The notes below the pieces were generated by a model. The model was not told the DNA's origin. It did no database searches and worked only from the letters and a program-made list of their open reading frames with translations. 64,000 nt of DNA from Streptomyces aquilus (lineage in GTDB: Bacteria > Actinomycetota > Actinomycetes > Streptomycetales > Streptomycetaceae), in the NCBI RefSeq assembly GCF_003955715.1, contig NZ_CP034463.1, positions 10,230,001 to 10,294,000 of the forward strand, in the 5' to 3' direction. Made by a program: the position numbers and the translations under genes. Shown piece by piece: positions 8,647 to 16,927 of the stretch; positions within the stretch are counted from its first letter, which is position 1, and the number at the start of each line of letters is the position of its first letter.

Positions 8647-9184
8647 CCGCACGCTCCGTCACCACCGAATGTGAGACAGAGCCGTTAAATTGACACACCC
8701 ACGGCCAGCGGTGACACGCACGACGGGGGCGTCGATGGACGCCGCAGGGCGCCTTGGACGCGACGTGCTGCCCCGGCTGGACCACGCCCACGTGATCCAC
8801 TAGTGCGGTCCCGGCAACGTCGGCCAACTCCGCTGGCAGACCGCAGCTGCCCGCGGTGGGTGCTGGGCGTTACCATCTGGCCGGCTACATGCGGCCGAAC
8901 CGCCCAATGTGTTCGCGCTGGCCGATGTGGTGATCTTCCACAGCGAGGCGGCCACGATGCCAGGTAGTCGGGGCCGGGAGGTGAAGCGGCGGGACGGAGC
9001 GTGTAGTCGCCGGTGTCGAAGCGGGGTCCAGGGCCCGCCGGCCGGTGATCGACCGAGGTTTTGGTCTGCTGGGCCCAGAACGGTTTTGCCCTCGAGCAGG
9101 ACATGCCCAGTGAGGTTTACGACGCTGACGAACGGTTGGTGCGAGTCGGCCCCGGCTCGCTGTTTTTTCTGATACGGGCGAGTC
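8647..9184. other. No confident gene (538 bp)
   Basis: Non-coding sequence between the ISL3 remnant and the serine hydrolase. The first 50 bases after the transposase stop probably contain the right end of the element. Open frames here show no recognisable motif, and I see no strong hairpin. It may hold decayed insertion-sequence debris. Confidence 0.4.
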
Positions 9185-10237
9185 TCAGGCGAAGGCGAGT
9201 GTGCGGAATGTGTTGCGGGTGTGGGTGAGTGGTTCGCGGTCGCGGGTGTAGTAGAGCTTGTTGGTGAGCAGGACTGCCCATCGGTTTTTGGTGGGTGAGA
9301 TCCACATGCCGGTGCCGGTGAAGCCGTAGTGGACCCAGATGTCGTCGGTTTCGGGTGTGGTTTCGGGGGCGGGGTGCCAGAACAGTCCGCGGGGCGGGGT
9401 GAGGTGGCCGGTGTGGATCCGCAGGGATTCCTTGATCCAGGCGGGGCCGAAGCCGGGAGTCGCGGCGGAGGCGTCCGGTGCGAGGAGGTAGCGCAGGAAG
9501 GCGGCGAGGTCATCGACGACGCTGAAGGTGCCGGCGATGCCGCTTACGCCGTTGAGGAGGCGGGCGGAGAAGTCGTGTGCGGTGCCTTTGAGGTGGGTGG
9601 CTGTGGTGTCGTCGAGTTCGGTGGGTCCGCAGCGTCTGGCCATGTCGGCGGGCAGGGGTCCGAAGCGTGTCTGGGTCATGCCCAGGGGCTGCCACACACG
9701 GCTGCTCGCGAGAGTGTCGAGGCTCTGGCCGGAGAGATATTCGGCGAGGTAGCCGAGGATGAGGGCGGCCCGGTCGGTGTACTCCACAGCCTCGCCCGGC
9801 GGGCGGTGCGCGGCCTCACGCAGGACGCCAGCACGAATGCTGTGCGGGTCGGTGCCGTAGAGGTTCTTCAGGTTGGCCCGCAGCGGGACACCGGCGGTAT
9901 GGGTGAGGAGCTGGCGGGCGGTCACCTGGGCCAACGGGTGCCCGGCCACTTCGGGCCAGAAGTCGCCCAGGGGCTGGTCGAGGTGCAGGGTGCCGTCTTC
10001 GACGAGGCAGCCGATGGTCGACCACACGGCGAGGATCTTGGTGAGGCTGGCGATGTCGAAGACGGTGTCGTGCTGCATGAGTTCGCCGGGCCGCTCGGGG
10101 TCCAGGACACCCGTTGCGCCGGCGGCCGTGGTGCCGTGGTTGTCGCCGACGGCCCAGACGGCGCCGGGGTAGACCTTGTCGCGGACGCCGTCGTCAAGGA
10201 GCTGGTGGATGCCGTCGGTGTCGAGGTCGAGCGCCAT
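9185..10237 (-). CDS. Serine hydrolase of the beta-lactamase/DD-peptidase fold
   Basis: A 350-residue class C beta-lactamase-like protein. The catalytic S-x-x-K reads SLTK (S64-K67), a Y-x-N-equivalent reads YTD near residue 151, and the C-terminal HYG near 295 corresponds to the K/H-T/S-G triad. No signal peptide is seen, so it is probably a cytoplasmic esterase, amidase or transacylase, not a penicillinase. It lies 92 bases beyond the GT4 gene on the same strand and may be the last gene of the coupled operon starting at 15486. In that context it could hydrolyse or transfer an acyl group on the pathway product (inference). Confidence 0.82.
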   Translation of the reverse strand: MALDLDTDGIHQLLDDGVRDKVYPGAVWAVGDNHGTTAAGATGVLDPERPGELMQHDTVFDIASLTKILAVWSTIGCLVEDGTLHLDQPLGDFWPEVAGHPLAQVTARQLLTHTAGVPLRANLKNLYGTDPHSIRAGVLREAAHRPPGEAVEYTDRAALILGYLAEYLSGQSLDTLASSRVWQPLGMTQTRFGPLPADMARRCGPTELDDTTATHLKGTAHDFSARLLNGVSGIAGTFSVVDDLAAFLRYLLAPDASAATPGFGPAWIKESLRIHTGHLTPPRGLFWHPAPETTPETDDIWVHYGFTGTGMWISPTKNRWAVLLTNKLYYTRDREPLTHTRNTFRTLAFA

Positions 10238-10329
10238 GGTCTCCCGATCGGTCGTGGGCCGTGCCGTGTGATGTCCCGGTGCCCAGCCTAGTGAGGAGAC
10301 GGGCGCGGATCTTGTTACGGCGGGTGCGG

Positions 10330-11427
10330 TCAGGTGAGTTGTTTGCCGAGGTCGTTGAGGGCGGTGGCAGTGGCGCTCAGGGGGTAGCGGGCGGCGTTGG
10401 TGCGCCCTGCGGCCTGGAGGGCGGGCAGGAGGCCGGGGCTGGTGCGGAGCCGGTTGAGTTCATGGGCGAGGCCGGCCGGGTTGGTGAAGTCGGTGGCCAG
10501 GCCCGTAGCGGTGAGGGTGTCGCTCAGGCCCGGGACGGGCTGGTAGATGACCGGCAGCCCGCAGGCTTGGGCTTCGAGGGCGACCAGGCCCATGGCTTCG
10601 AGGGTGGTCGAGGGCATGACGAGGGCGTCGTGGTCGGCGAAGGTTTTCCACAGCTGCGGGCGGGTGAGCCAGCCGAGGTAGCGGATGTGGACCTTGAGGA
10701 GGCGCAGGAGTGGGGTCAGTGCCTGGAACTGGTGGCGTGGTGCGGCGATGCTCAGCTCGACGGCTTGGATGACGGGCATGGCGCGCAGGAGCGCTTCGAT
10801 GCCCTTCTCTGAGGTGAGGCGTCCGGCGTAGAGGAGTCGGAGGTGTCCGGTAGGCCGGCGGGCGGGGCGTGGTGGTGGGGTGGCGAGGAGGTGGTCGGGG
10901 ATGCCCCAGGGGATCTGTGTGATTTTCCGGCGGTTGGTGGTGGGGGCGAGGTGGAGCAGCCGGTCGACCATGGCGCCGGTGGGTACGACGATGGCGTCTG
11001 CGAGGCGGGCGGTCTCTTGTAGGACGCGGAGTTGGTCGCGGTGGGTTTCGGCGAGCAGCAGGTCGGTGCCGTGGACCAGGGCGATGCGGGGGTGCGCGGG
11101 CAGGGCACGCATCAGGGCGGGCGTTGCACCGAAGGCGAGGTGCTGCAGGTGCAGGACGTCGACGCGGGCCGGGTCGATGTGTTGCGCCAGGGTTCGGCGC
11201 AACGTGTTCACGTACGCCGTGAAGGGCGCTCCCGCGAGGCACTTGCCGGACACGGCCACCAGCTGCAGGGGTTCAGGTACAGGAGGGTGAGGCGTGTGCG
11301 GGGCGAGCATGAACGCACGGGCCGGGATCAGGGGGTTTTCGCCGGTGTAGAGGTCGAGGAAGAGTTCGATGCTTCCCCCGGCGCTGCCGAAGGGCAGATC
11401 GAGGACCGTGGCGGCTACGCGGCTCAT
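10330..11427 (-). CDS. GT4-type glycosyltransferase
   Basis: A 365-residue GT-B retaining glycosyltransferase. The C-terminal donor domain shows LLYAGRLTSEKGIEALL near residue 200 and the E-x7-E-type segment TTLEAMGLVALEAQACGLPV near 275-295. The N-terminus carries the usual Gly-rich acceptor loop (GSAGGS). Its ATG overlaps the stop of the Dcd-like gene by ATGA, so it is co-translated with it. A sugar-transfer step after the enolpyruvyl-transfer and phosphohydrolase steps would fit a nucleoside or sugar-nucleotide natural product. Acceptor and donor are unknown. Confidence 0.85.
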   Translation of the reverse strand: MSRVAATVLDLPFGSAGGSIELFLDLYTGENPLIPARAFMLAPHTPHPPVPEPLQLVAVSGKCLAGAPFTAYVNTLRRTLAQHIDPARVDVLHLQHLAFGATPALMRALPAHPRIALVHGTDLLLAETHRDQLRVLQETARLADAIVVPTGAMVDRLLHLAPTTNRRKITQIPWGIPDHLLATPPPRPARRPTGHLRLLYAGRLTSEKGIEALLRAMPVIQAVELSIAAPRHQFQALTPLLRLLKVHIRYLGWLTRPQLWKTFADHDALVMPSTTLEAMGLVALEAQACGLPVIYQPVPGLSDTLTATGLATDFTNPAGLAHELNRLRTSPGLLPALQAAGRTNAARYPLSATATALNDLGKQLT

Positions 11428-11960
11428 GCGCCACCTCCGGCGAGCTCTTCGTAGAGGCGGGAGATGCCGATGCCTGCGGTCGACGTGTACTTGAGGCCGT
11501 GGAGTTGGTAGCTGGCCGGGGTGCCGAGGCAGTGCAGGAAGACGAGCTTGCCGAAGGTCATCCTCGGATAGACGCGGACGGGCCTGGCGACGCGGATCTC
11601 CAGGGTCCAGCGGATCGCGTGCCCTTGGTGGCCGAGCGGGGCGGAGACGTGGACCCAGATGCCGAGCGAGCCCACGGTGCGGTTGCCGTTGAGGAGCTGG
11701 GCGTAGATCTCCGAGCCCGTCCTCTCGTGCGTGAGGCCGAGGTAGAGCACGCCGGGCTGGAGGACGAGTCCGGTGTCGGGGATGGTGGTCTCGGTGTACG
11801 GGGTGGGAGTGGCGGCGTCCAGGTCGGTGTCGCAGATGCGCACGGTGTCGCCGAGCCGCCAGTCGTAGGCGTTGGGGGAAAGCCGGGTCGGCTCGTACGG
11901 GTCGATGGTGATCTCGCCGGTGGCTTGTGCGGCGGCGATGGCGGGGCCGGTGAGAATCAC
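11424..11960 (-). CDS. dCTP deaminase/dUTPase-fold protein, paralogue 1
   Basis: A 178-residue protein of the Dcd/dUTPase trimeric fold, shown by the SPNAYDWRLGD N-terminal motif, LQPGVLYLGLTHE, and YPRMTFGKLVF. In E. coli Dcd the motif GRSSLARLG carries nucleotide-binding residues; here the aligned stretch is GNRTVGSLG, so the Arg and both Ser are changed. The residue equivalent to catalytic Glu138 is kept (E121 in WTLEI). It starts at GTG 11960, overlapping the stop of paralogue 2. Alone it may be a poor deaminase. It could pair with paralogue 2, which has the opposite set of changes, or act as a nucleotide-binding protein. Confidence 0.8.
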   Translation of the reverse strand: MILTGPAIAAAQATGEITIDPYEPTRLSPNAYDWRLGDTVRICDTDLDAATPTPYTETTIPDTGLVLQPGVLYLGLTHERTGSEIYAQLLNGNRTVGSLGIWVHVSAPLGHQGHAIRWTLEIRVARPVRVYPRMTFGKLVFLHCLGTPASYQLHGLKYTSTAGIGISRLYEELAGGGA

Positions 11961-12496
11961 GGGGCCACCGCCCGAAGTTGGGTGAGGTCGCGCCAGTAGG
12001 CGGAGGGCTGGGGACCGGCTGCTGCCTGGTATTTACCGGTGTACGGTGCGATCGGGCCGGCGGAGGCGAAGAACATGATCTGCCCGATCCGCATCCCCGC
12101 GTAAACGCGCAGCGGGCGGATCGGGGTGAGCATCAGGGTCCACTGGCCGTGGAAGCCAATGTCGCCGATGGGGGCGGTGATCTCGACGAACAGGCCGAGC
12201 CGTCCGACGGAGGAGCGGCCGAACAGCAGCGGGACGAAGGTGTCGGAGCCGACCTCTTCGAGGGTGTGGCCCAGATACAGCTCGCCCGGCTCGAGTACGT
12301 GTCCGTCCGGGCCGATGGTGAACTCGGTGGTGGTGTTGGGCTGGTGGGCGTCCAGGACGTCGGCGGTGTAGGTGACCAGGGTCGGGCCGAGGCGGACGTT
12401 GTAGCTGTTCGGGTTGACCTGATCGGGGGCAAAGGGCATGATCCGCACGCGGCCGTCCTGGGCGGCGGCGGTGATCTCCGGGCCGGTAAGGATCAC
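11957..12496 (-). CDS. dCTP deaminase/dUTPase-fold protein, paralogue 2
   Basis: A 179-residue Dcd-fold protein, closer to true dCTP deaminases than its neighbour. It keeps NPNSYNVRLG, LEPGELYLGHTLE, the phosphate-binding FGRSSVGRLGL (R94, S95, S96, R99) and YAGMRIGQIMF. The position of catalytic Glu138 holds Met (M122 in WTLML), which predicts loss of deamination. GTG 12496 overlaps the stop of the phosphoesterase (GTGA). The tandem pair probably arose by duplication. Roles to consider are a hetero-oligomeric deaminase, a nucleotide-pool effector, or a biosynthetic pyrimidine-handling enzyme. Confidence 0.82.
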   Translation of the reverse strand: MILTGPEITAAAQDGRVRIMPFAPDQVNPNSYNVRLGPTLVTYTADVLDAHQPNTTTEFTIGPDGHVLEPGELYLGHTLEEVGSDTFVPLLFGRSSVGRLGLFVEITAPIGDIGFHGQWTLMLTPIRPLRVYAGMRIGQIMFFASAGPIAPYTGKYQAAAGPQPSAYWRDLTQLRAVAP

Positions 12497-13725
12497 GGTG
12501 TGCCTCCGCTGGCCGAAGGAGCGGTGAGGACGTGCTTGACGGCCTGACTCAGCCAGAGCCCCGCGGCGTGGGTGCGGCCGGCGAGGTAGGTGTCGGCGAG
12601 GTAGTCGGTGGTCAACACGGTGATGATGCCGTCCGGCAGCGGATCAGGCGCGGTGACCAGCGGCCCGCACTGCTCGGTGAGATAGCCCGTCAGGCCGTAA
12701 GGGTCATGGCGGAACTCCTGCGGGACGTGGGCGTGGACGAGTTGGTTATCGAAGGGCTCGACGGCGAGCAGGTCACCCAGAGTGAGGGTGTGTCCGAGCG
12801 GAACGGGACGCAGCGCGGTCTCGTTGAGGATCACCGCATCCACCCCGAGCCCGGAGCGCAGCCGGGCCGCGAGGTCGACGAGGAGGACGTGGCGGTCGGG
12901 AATCCGGTGCTGGTACGCCTTGACGACAGGCCCCAGTACGGCGGTCAGCTGCTGTCGTACTGCGTCGATCTTCGCCTCCAACGACATCAGATCGGCCGGG
13001 ACAAAGGCCGGGGCGCGGTCCGGGAATCGGGTGGTGCCCGCGCCCCAGCCCTGGCCGACGGGCGTGGCGACCGCGTATCCGTCGCCGAGCTCGCCGCCTT
13101 TCACGATGAGTGCGTCGCCGACGCGGACCGGACCGTACTGCTCGCTGTGGCAGTGCCCGGCGAAGATGACGTCGAAGAAGGGACAGATCGCCGCGAGCTT
13201 GAGGTCTTCGTCGAATCCGGAGTGGCTGAGCAGGATCCAGTCGTCGACCTCATGGTGGTGGGCGAGCATGACCTCGCGCAGCGCCGGGACAGGGTCGGTC
13301 ACCTCGTGGTCGGCTCGTTGCGCGGCGGGGATGGTGTGGAACGCCTGCTGCCCAATCACGGCGGTGATGCCGATCCGTCGTCCGGCGACGCGCGTGATGT
13401 GCAGGCGGCGGAAGAGCGCATCGCCGGTTTTGGCGTCGATGACGTTGGCGCAGACGGTAAGCCGGTGCAGTTCGGGTTCGAAGTGGTGGTGCCAGCCGTG
13501 GTTGCCGGGGGCCAGGACGTCGTAGAGCTTGAGCAGGATCTCGCGCTCGATGGAGCCGTGGGCGAGGCGGTAGTAGCCGCTGCCTTCGAAGAAGTCACCG
13601 CAGTCCACGACGAGCGAGGACGGACGCAGGGCGTGAAGGTGGGCGAGGAAGGACAAGGAGTTGTCGAAGACGGAGTGGACGTCGGTGGTGGCCACGATTT
13701 GGCGCAGGGTGCGCTGGGCGGTCAT
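12493..13725 (-). CDS. 5'-nucleotidase/UshA-like metallophosphoesterase
   Basis: A 410-residue calcineurin-like phosphoesterase. Metal-binding motifs appear in order: TTDVHS (residues 13-18), VDCGDFFEG, APGNHGWH, LSHSGFDED and FAGHCHSE. A C-terminal domain typical of 5'-nucleotidases follows (SGLGVDAVILNETALR, LTLGDLLAVEPFDN). There is no signal peptide, so it acts in the cytoplasm, unlike secreted UshA. ATG 13725 overlaps the MurA-like stop by ATGA. The likely role is dephosphorylation of a nucleotide or enolpyruvyl-nucleotide intermediate made by the preceding gene (inference from context). Confidence 0.87.
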   Translation of the reverse strand: MTAQRTLRQIVATTDVHSVFDNSLSFLAHLHALRPSSLVVDCGDFFEGSGYYRLAHGSIEREILLKLYDVLAPGNHGWHHHFEPELHRLTVCANVIDAKTGDALFRRLHITRVAGRRIGITAVIGQQAFHTIPAAQRADHEVTDPVPALREVMLAHHHEVDDWILLSHSGFDEDLKLAAICPFFDVIFAGHCHSEQYGPVRVGDALIVKGGELGDGYAVATPVGQGWGAGTTRFPDRAPAFVPADLMSLEAKIDAVRQQLTAVLGPVVKAYQHRIPDRHVLLVDLAARLRSGLGVDAVILNETALRPVPLGHTLTLGDLLAVEPFDNQLVHAHVPQEFRHDPYGLTGYLTEQCGPLVTAPDPLPDGIITVLTTDYLADTYLAGRTHAAGLWLSQAVKHVLTAPSASGGTP

Positions 13726-15044
13726 GGGGAGACCTCGCAGACGTCGGCACCCAGGGCACGCAGCTTGCCGGGCAGGTCGGCGTGACCGCGACGGAGCTGG
13801 TCGAGGCCGCCGAGGGTGGTGACGCCGCGAGCTGTGAGGCCGGCGACCATGAGGGCGGAGCCGGTACGGATGTCGGTGGCCTCCACACCCGCCCCGGTCA
13901 GCCGCTGGGGGCCGGTCAGACGGCACTCGGTGGGGGAGATCTCTTCGATGTCGGCACCGAGGCGAGTCAGCTGGGGAAGCAGGTTGCTGTGGCGGCCGGG
14001 GTTGATCGCGTCGGCGAACAGGTGAGTGCCGGGCACGCCCAGCGCAAGCGCCATGAGCGGGGGCTCGAAGTCGGCGTCCAGGCCACCGGGGCTCAGGGAC
14101 GCGATAGCCCGCAGTCCACGACCCGTAGGCGCTACGTCCTGCGCGTGGACAGCGAGGGCACCGTCCTCGACGTCAGCGGGGATCCCGAGTCGGTGGAGGG
14201 CGGCAATGAGCGGTCCGACGTCCCTGCCGTGGACGCCTTCGACGCGCGCCGTCCCCCCGGTCGCCGCGATCGCGCACGCCAGTGTGCCGGCCTCGACCTT
14301 GTCTCCGGGCACCTCCCAGACGGCGGTTTCGCCCTGCCCTGACAACGGTGGAGCCAGGCTGAGAAGACGCTCACTGGCCCGGACGTCCCAGCCCACGGCC
14401 TTCACCGCGTCGAGCACCCAGAGGACTTCAGGAGAAAGGTTGGGTTCGCCCAGGCGTAAGGGACGGCTGGCGATGACAGTGCGCAAGACGGCGGCCACAG
14501 TCGCCCCACGGGAACGGAACGGCAGGACCAGGGAAACGGTGCCGGTGCACGGTGGGGCGGCCTCGACGCGATACCCGCCGTCGCCCACCGCAGTCCGGTC
14601 GCCGAACGCCTCGTACACCGTGAAGTGCAGCTCCATCCCGCGTGCACCGATCCGACAGCCTCCGGGCCACGGCAGCCGTGCCTCGCCGTGCCGGGCGAGC
14701 AGCGCAGGCACCAGGTAGTACGAGGCGCGGATATGCGCGGCTTCGGCCAGGGCGAAAGGCTTGCCCCGGTCCTCAGCAGGCAGGACGACTGCAGTGGCGG
14801 GATCATCGGCAGGGTGGGCGACGTGCCAACCCGCCTGGTTGAGCAGCGCGAGCATGATCTGAACGTCGGTGTTGGCCGGGACGTTGCACAGCTTTACCGG
14901 GCGGCAGAGAGCTGCGGCGGCGGCCAGCAGGGGCAGGGCGGCGTTCTTCGAGCCGTCCACGGATACGGTGCCGCCCAGCGGGGGGCCGGGGCGTACGGCG
15001 ATCACCTCAGCGGCCCGGGTCGGGGTGGAGACGGTGGTTGTCAC
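13722..15044 (-). CDS. UDP-GlcNAc enolpyruvyl transferase (MurA)-like enzyme
   Basis: A 440-residue EPT-family protein with the MurA hallmarks: SKNAALP (K33, N34) and the PEP-loop Cys in PGGCRIGAR (about C130). It transfers enolpyruvate from PEP to a hydroxyl of a nucleotide-linked substrate. Two features argue against housekeeping MurA: the genomic context and divergence in the substrate-facing C-terminal half. NikO/PolA of nikkomycin and polyoxin biosynthesis are MurA-like enzymes acting on UMP, a precedent for a nucleoside pathway. I chose GTG 15044, five bases after AAGGAG. It begins 10 bases after the ATP-binding regulator gene. Confidence 0.88.
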   Translation of the reverse strand: MTTTVSTPTRAAEVIAVRPGPPLGGTVSVDGSKNAALPLLAAAAALCRPVKLCNVPANTDVQIMLALLNQAGWHVAHPADDPATAVVLPAEDRGKPFALAEAAHIRASYYLVPALLARHGEARLPWPGGCRIGARGMELHFTVYEAFGDRTAVGDGGYRVEAAPPCTGTVSLVLPFRSRGATVAAVLRTVIASRPLRLGEPNLSPEVLWVLDAVKAVGWDVRASERLLSLAPPLSGQGETAVWEVPGDKVEAGTLACAIAATGGTARVEGVHGRDVGPLIAALHRLGIPADVEDGALAVHAQDVAPTGRGLRAIASLSPGGLDADFEPPLMALALGVPGTHLFADAINPGRHSNLLPQLTRLGADIEEISPTECRLTGPQRLTGAGVEATDIRTGSALMVAGLTARGVTTLGGLDQLRRGHADLPGKLRALGADVCEVSP

Positions 15045-15054
15045 GGTCACTCCT

Positions 15055-15486
15055 TTACAGGGGTAGAGAGACAGCAATCCCTGGGGCCGGGGCGGCGGCG
15101 GGCACGGCGATCTCGGCCCAGCACCGCTTGCCGACGGGCGTCGGCTCGGCGCCGCACCGTTCGGCAAGCGCGGCGACCAGGAACAGCCCGCGCCCGCTCT
15201 CGCTGTGCCCGTCCGGGTCGCGGTGTGCGGGCAGCGCTGGACTGGAGTCGCAGACCTCGATGCGCAGGGCGGACTCCAAGATCCGCACGTGCAGGGAGAC
15301 CTGGCCGGTGGCGGTGTGCCGGACCGCGTTGGTGACCAGCTCGCTGACGACCAACGCAGCGGTGTGCACCACGTCGTCGTCCAGCACCACGTCCCACTCC
15401 GCTATCGCGTCCACCGCCCGGTGCCTGGCAGTGGTGACCGCGGTCGGAGCGGCGGGTAGGGACAGATTGAGTTGGTGCGCTGCCAT
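15055..15486 (-). CDS. ATP-binding anti-sigma-type regulator (HATPase/RsbW-like)
   Basis: A 143-residue protein of the stand-alone histidine-kinase-ATPase family that is abundant in Streptomyces. The N-box reads SELVTNAVRH and the G-box SGRGLFLV. Such proteins usually bind ATP and sequester or phosphorylate a regulatory partner. It is the first gene of the minus-strand operon and lies 10 bases upstream of the MurA-like gene, so it probably modulates expression of that operon. It diverges from the XRE regulator at 15662 over a region with repeated CTGCAT boxes. Confidence 0.85.
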   Translation of the reverse strand: MAAHQLNLSLPAAPTAVTTARHRAVDAIAEWDVVLDDDVVHTAALVVSELVTNAVRHTATGQVSLHVRILESALRIEVCDSSPALPAHRDPDGHSESGRGLFLVAALAERCGAEPTPVGKRCWAEIAVPAAAPAPGIAVSLPL

Positions 15487-15563
15487 GAGCGGCCTCCCGA
15501 GGTTGGTGCGGCCACTTCAAGCAACCAGCTCGTCACGGCGAACGGTTAGGCCAGGCGCAGGCG

Positions 15564-15589
15564 CTGCATGGGTTATGCAGGAGCTGCAT
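15564..15589. promoter_or_regulatory. CTGCAT repeat operator between divergent genes
   Basis: CTGCAT (15564-15569), its inverse ATGCAG (15575-15580) and CTGCAT again (15584-15589) form a dyad plus a direct repeat. They sit midway between the divergent ATP-binding regulator (start 15486) and XRE regulator (start 15662). This is a good candidate binding site for the XRE protein. Confidence 0.5.
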
Positions 15590-15661
15590 GAACGCCAAGT
15601 ACGGCTGATCTATGCTCGATTGAGCAGGCAGGATCGGCGACGGCGGAAGGAGCCGTGGCAG

Positions 15662-16927
15662 ATGGCCAACGCACACAGCGAAGCGCGACGGATCGGTGAA
15701 GAGATCCGTCGCGCACGGGTGTTACAGGGCCGCTCGCAAACAGATGTTGCCGCCGCGCTCGGCTATCACCAGTCCAAGCTGAGTCGGCTGGAAGGTGGCC
15801 GTGGCACGGAGGACATCCGCGTCCTGCGCGCCGTCGCCCGAGAACTGGGCATCCCGCCACAGCGGTTAGGGCTGGCCCCTGCTCAGGACGCCTCTGCCAC
15901 CGATCCCGAAGCTGACGACATGCACCGCCGTACTTTCCTCACCGCGAGCATCGCCGCAATCGCTGCCCCGAACCCGCCCACCACCTCACACGGCCACCTG
16001 GTCCGAGCCCTTCTGCCCGGACCAGGACCTGAGGGGACCGGGAGCCCTCAGGACACCGCCGACTTGTACCGCCGGGTCGGCGCAGCGCTCAGCCTCTTCC
16101 ACACCTGCAACTACACAGAGCTGGAGCGGACCCTTCCCTGCTTGATCGCCGACCTGCGGGCGGCCTCCACCGGCGACCGAGACGCGGTGTCCGGGCTGCT
16201 GGCCACGGCATACCAGACCACGACCAGCCTGCTGCTGAAACAGCACGACCAGGGCAACGCCTGGCTCGCGGTCGGCCGGGCGATGGCAGAAGCAGAACGT
16301 TCCGGCGACCCGGTCGTCCTCGCCTCCAGCGTCCGCGTCCAGGCACACGTCCTGGTCCGCGAGAAGCACACCTCTGAAGCCGTCACCCTCGTCCGGCACA
16401 CAGCCGACCAGCTCACCGGCTCCTACGACCGCCGGTCACCGAAGTACCTGGCCGCCGTGGGCCTGTTGCTGCTGCGCGGCATGACCGCGGCCAGCATCGG
16501 CGGTGACCGCGCAGCCACGAAGGAATTCCTCACCGAGGCCAAGGCCGTCTCCCAGTACGTCACCCTCGACCGGCCCGACGCGTGGGCCACCTTCAGTCCG
16601 ACCAACGTCGCCCTGCACGAGCTCAGCGCCCTGGTGGCCTTCGGCGACGCTGGCCTCGCCCTCCAAGCGGCCCGCCCACTCATGCGCCGACACATCCCGG
16701 TGCCCGAGCGGCGCGCAGCGCTGTGGGTGGAGGCGGCCCGCGCCTACAGCCAGCAGGGTCGCCTGGCCGACGGCTACCAAGCCCTGCGCATCGCCGAGAC
16801 CTGCGCCGCCCAGGACATCCGCCGCCCCGACGTCCGCCACCTGGTCGCCGACATGGCCGCCCGCGACCGCCGACGTACCCTGCCGGAACTGCACCAATTC
16901 AGCCGCCAACTGGGAGTTCCCGCGTGA
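15662..16927 (+). CDS. XRE family transcriptional regulator with TPR-like C-terminal domain
   Basis: A 421-residue regulator. Residues 8-65 form a helix-turn-helix of the XRE type (QTDVAAALGYHQSKLSRLEGG). Residues about 115-415 are alpha-helical, with TPR-like hairpins common in Streptomyces natural-product regulators. A short Ala-rich stretch after HRRTFLT near residue 90 links them. I chose ATG 15662 downstream of GGAAGGAG; the frame stays open far upstream but lacks protein-like sequence. Its stop overlaps the start of the flavoprotein gene (GTGA). It probably controls the divergent operon through the CTGCAT boxes. Confidence 0.85.
   Translation: MANAHSEARRIGEEIRRARVLQGRSQTDVAAALGYHQSKLSRLEGGRGTEDIRVLRAVARELGIPPQRLGLAPAQDASATDPEADDMHRRTFLTASIAAIAAPNPPTTSHGHLVRALLPGPGPEGTGSPQDTADLYRRVGAALSLFHTCNYTELERTLPCLIADLRAASTGDRDAVSGLLATAYQTTTSLLLKQHDQGNAWLAVGRAMAEAERSGDPVVLASSVRVQAHVLVREKHTSEAVTLVRHTADQLTGSYDRRSPKYLAAVGLLLLRGMTAASIGGDRAATKEFLTEAKAVSQYVTLDRPDAWATFSPTNVALHELSALVAFGDAGLALQAARPLMRRHIPVPERRAALWVEAARAYSQQGRLADGYQALRIAETCAAQDIRRPDVRHLVADMAARDRRRTLPELHQFSRQLGVPA

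Noticed and set aside
12532..13785. 417-codon plus-strand frame
   Set aside because: Gly/Val/Asp-rich antisense of the nucleotidase gene, which has clear metal-binding motifs on the other strand.
15038..15661. Upstream extension of the XRE gene by 208 codons
   Set aside because: It crosses the divergent ATP-binding regulator and has no protein-like sequence. The real start is at 15662.
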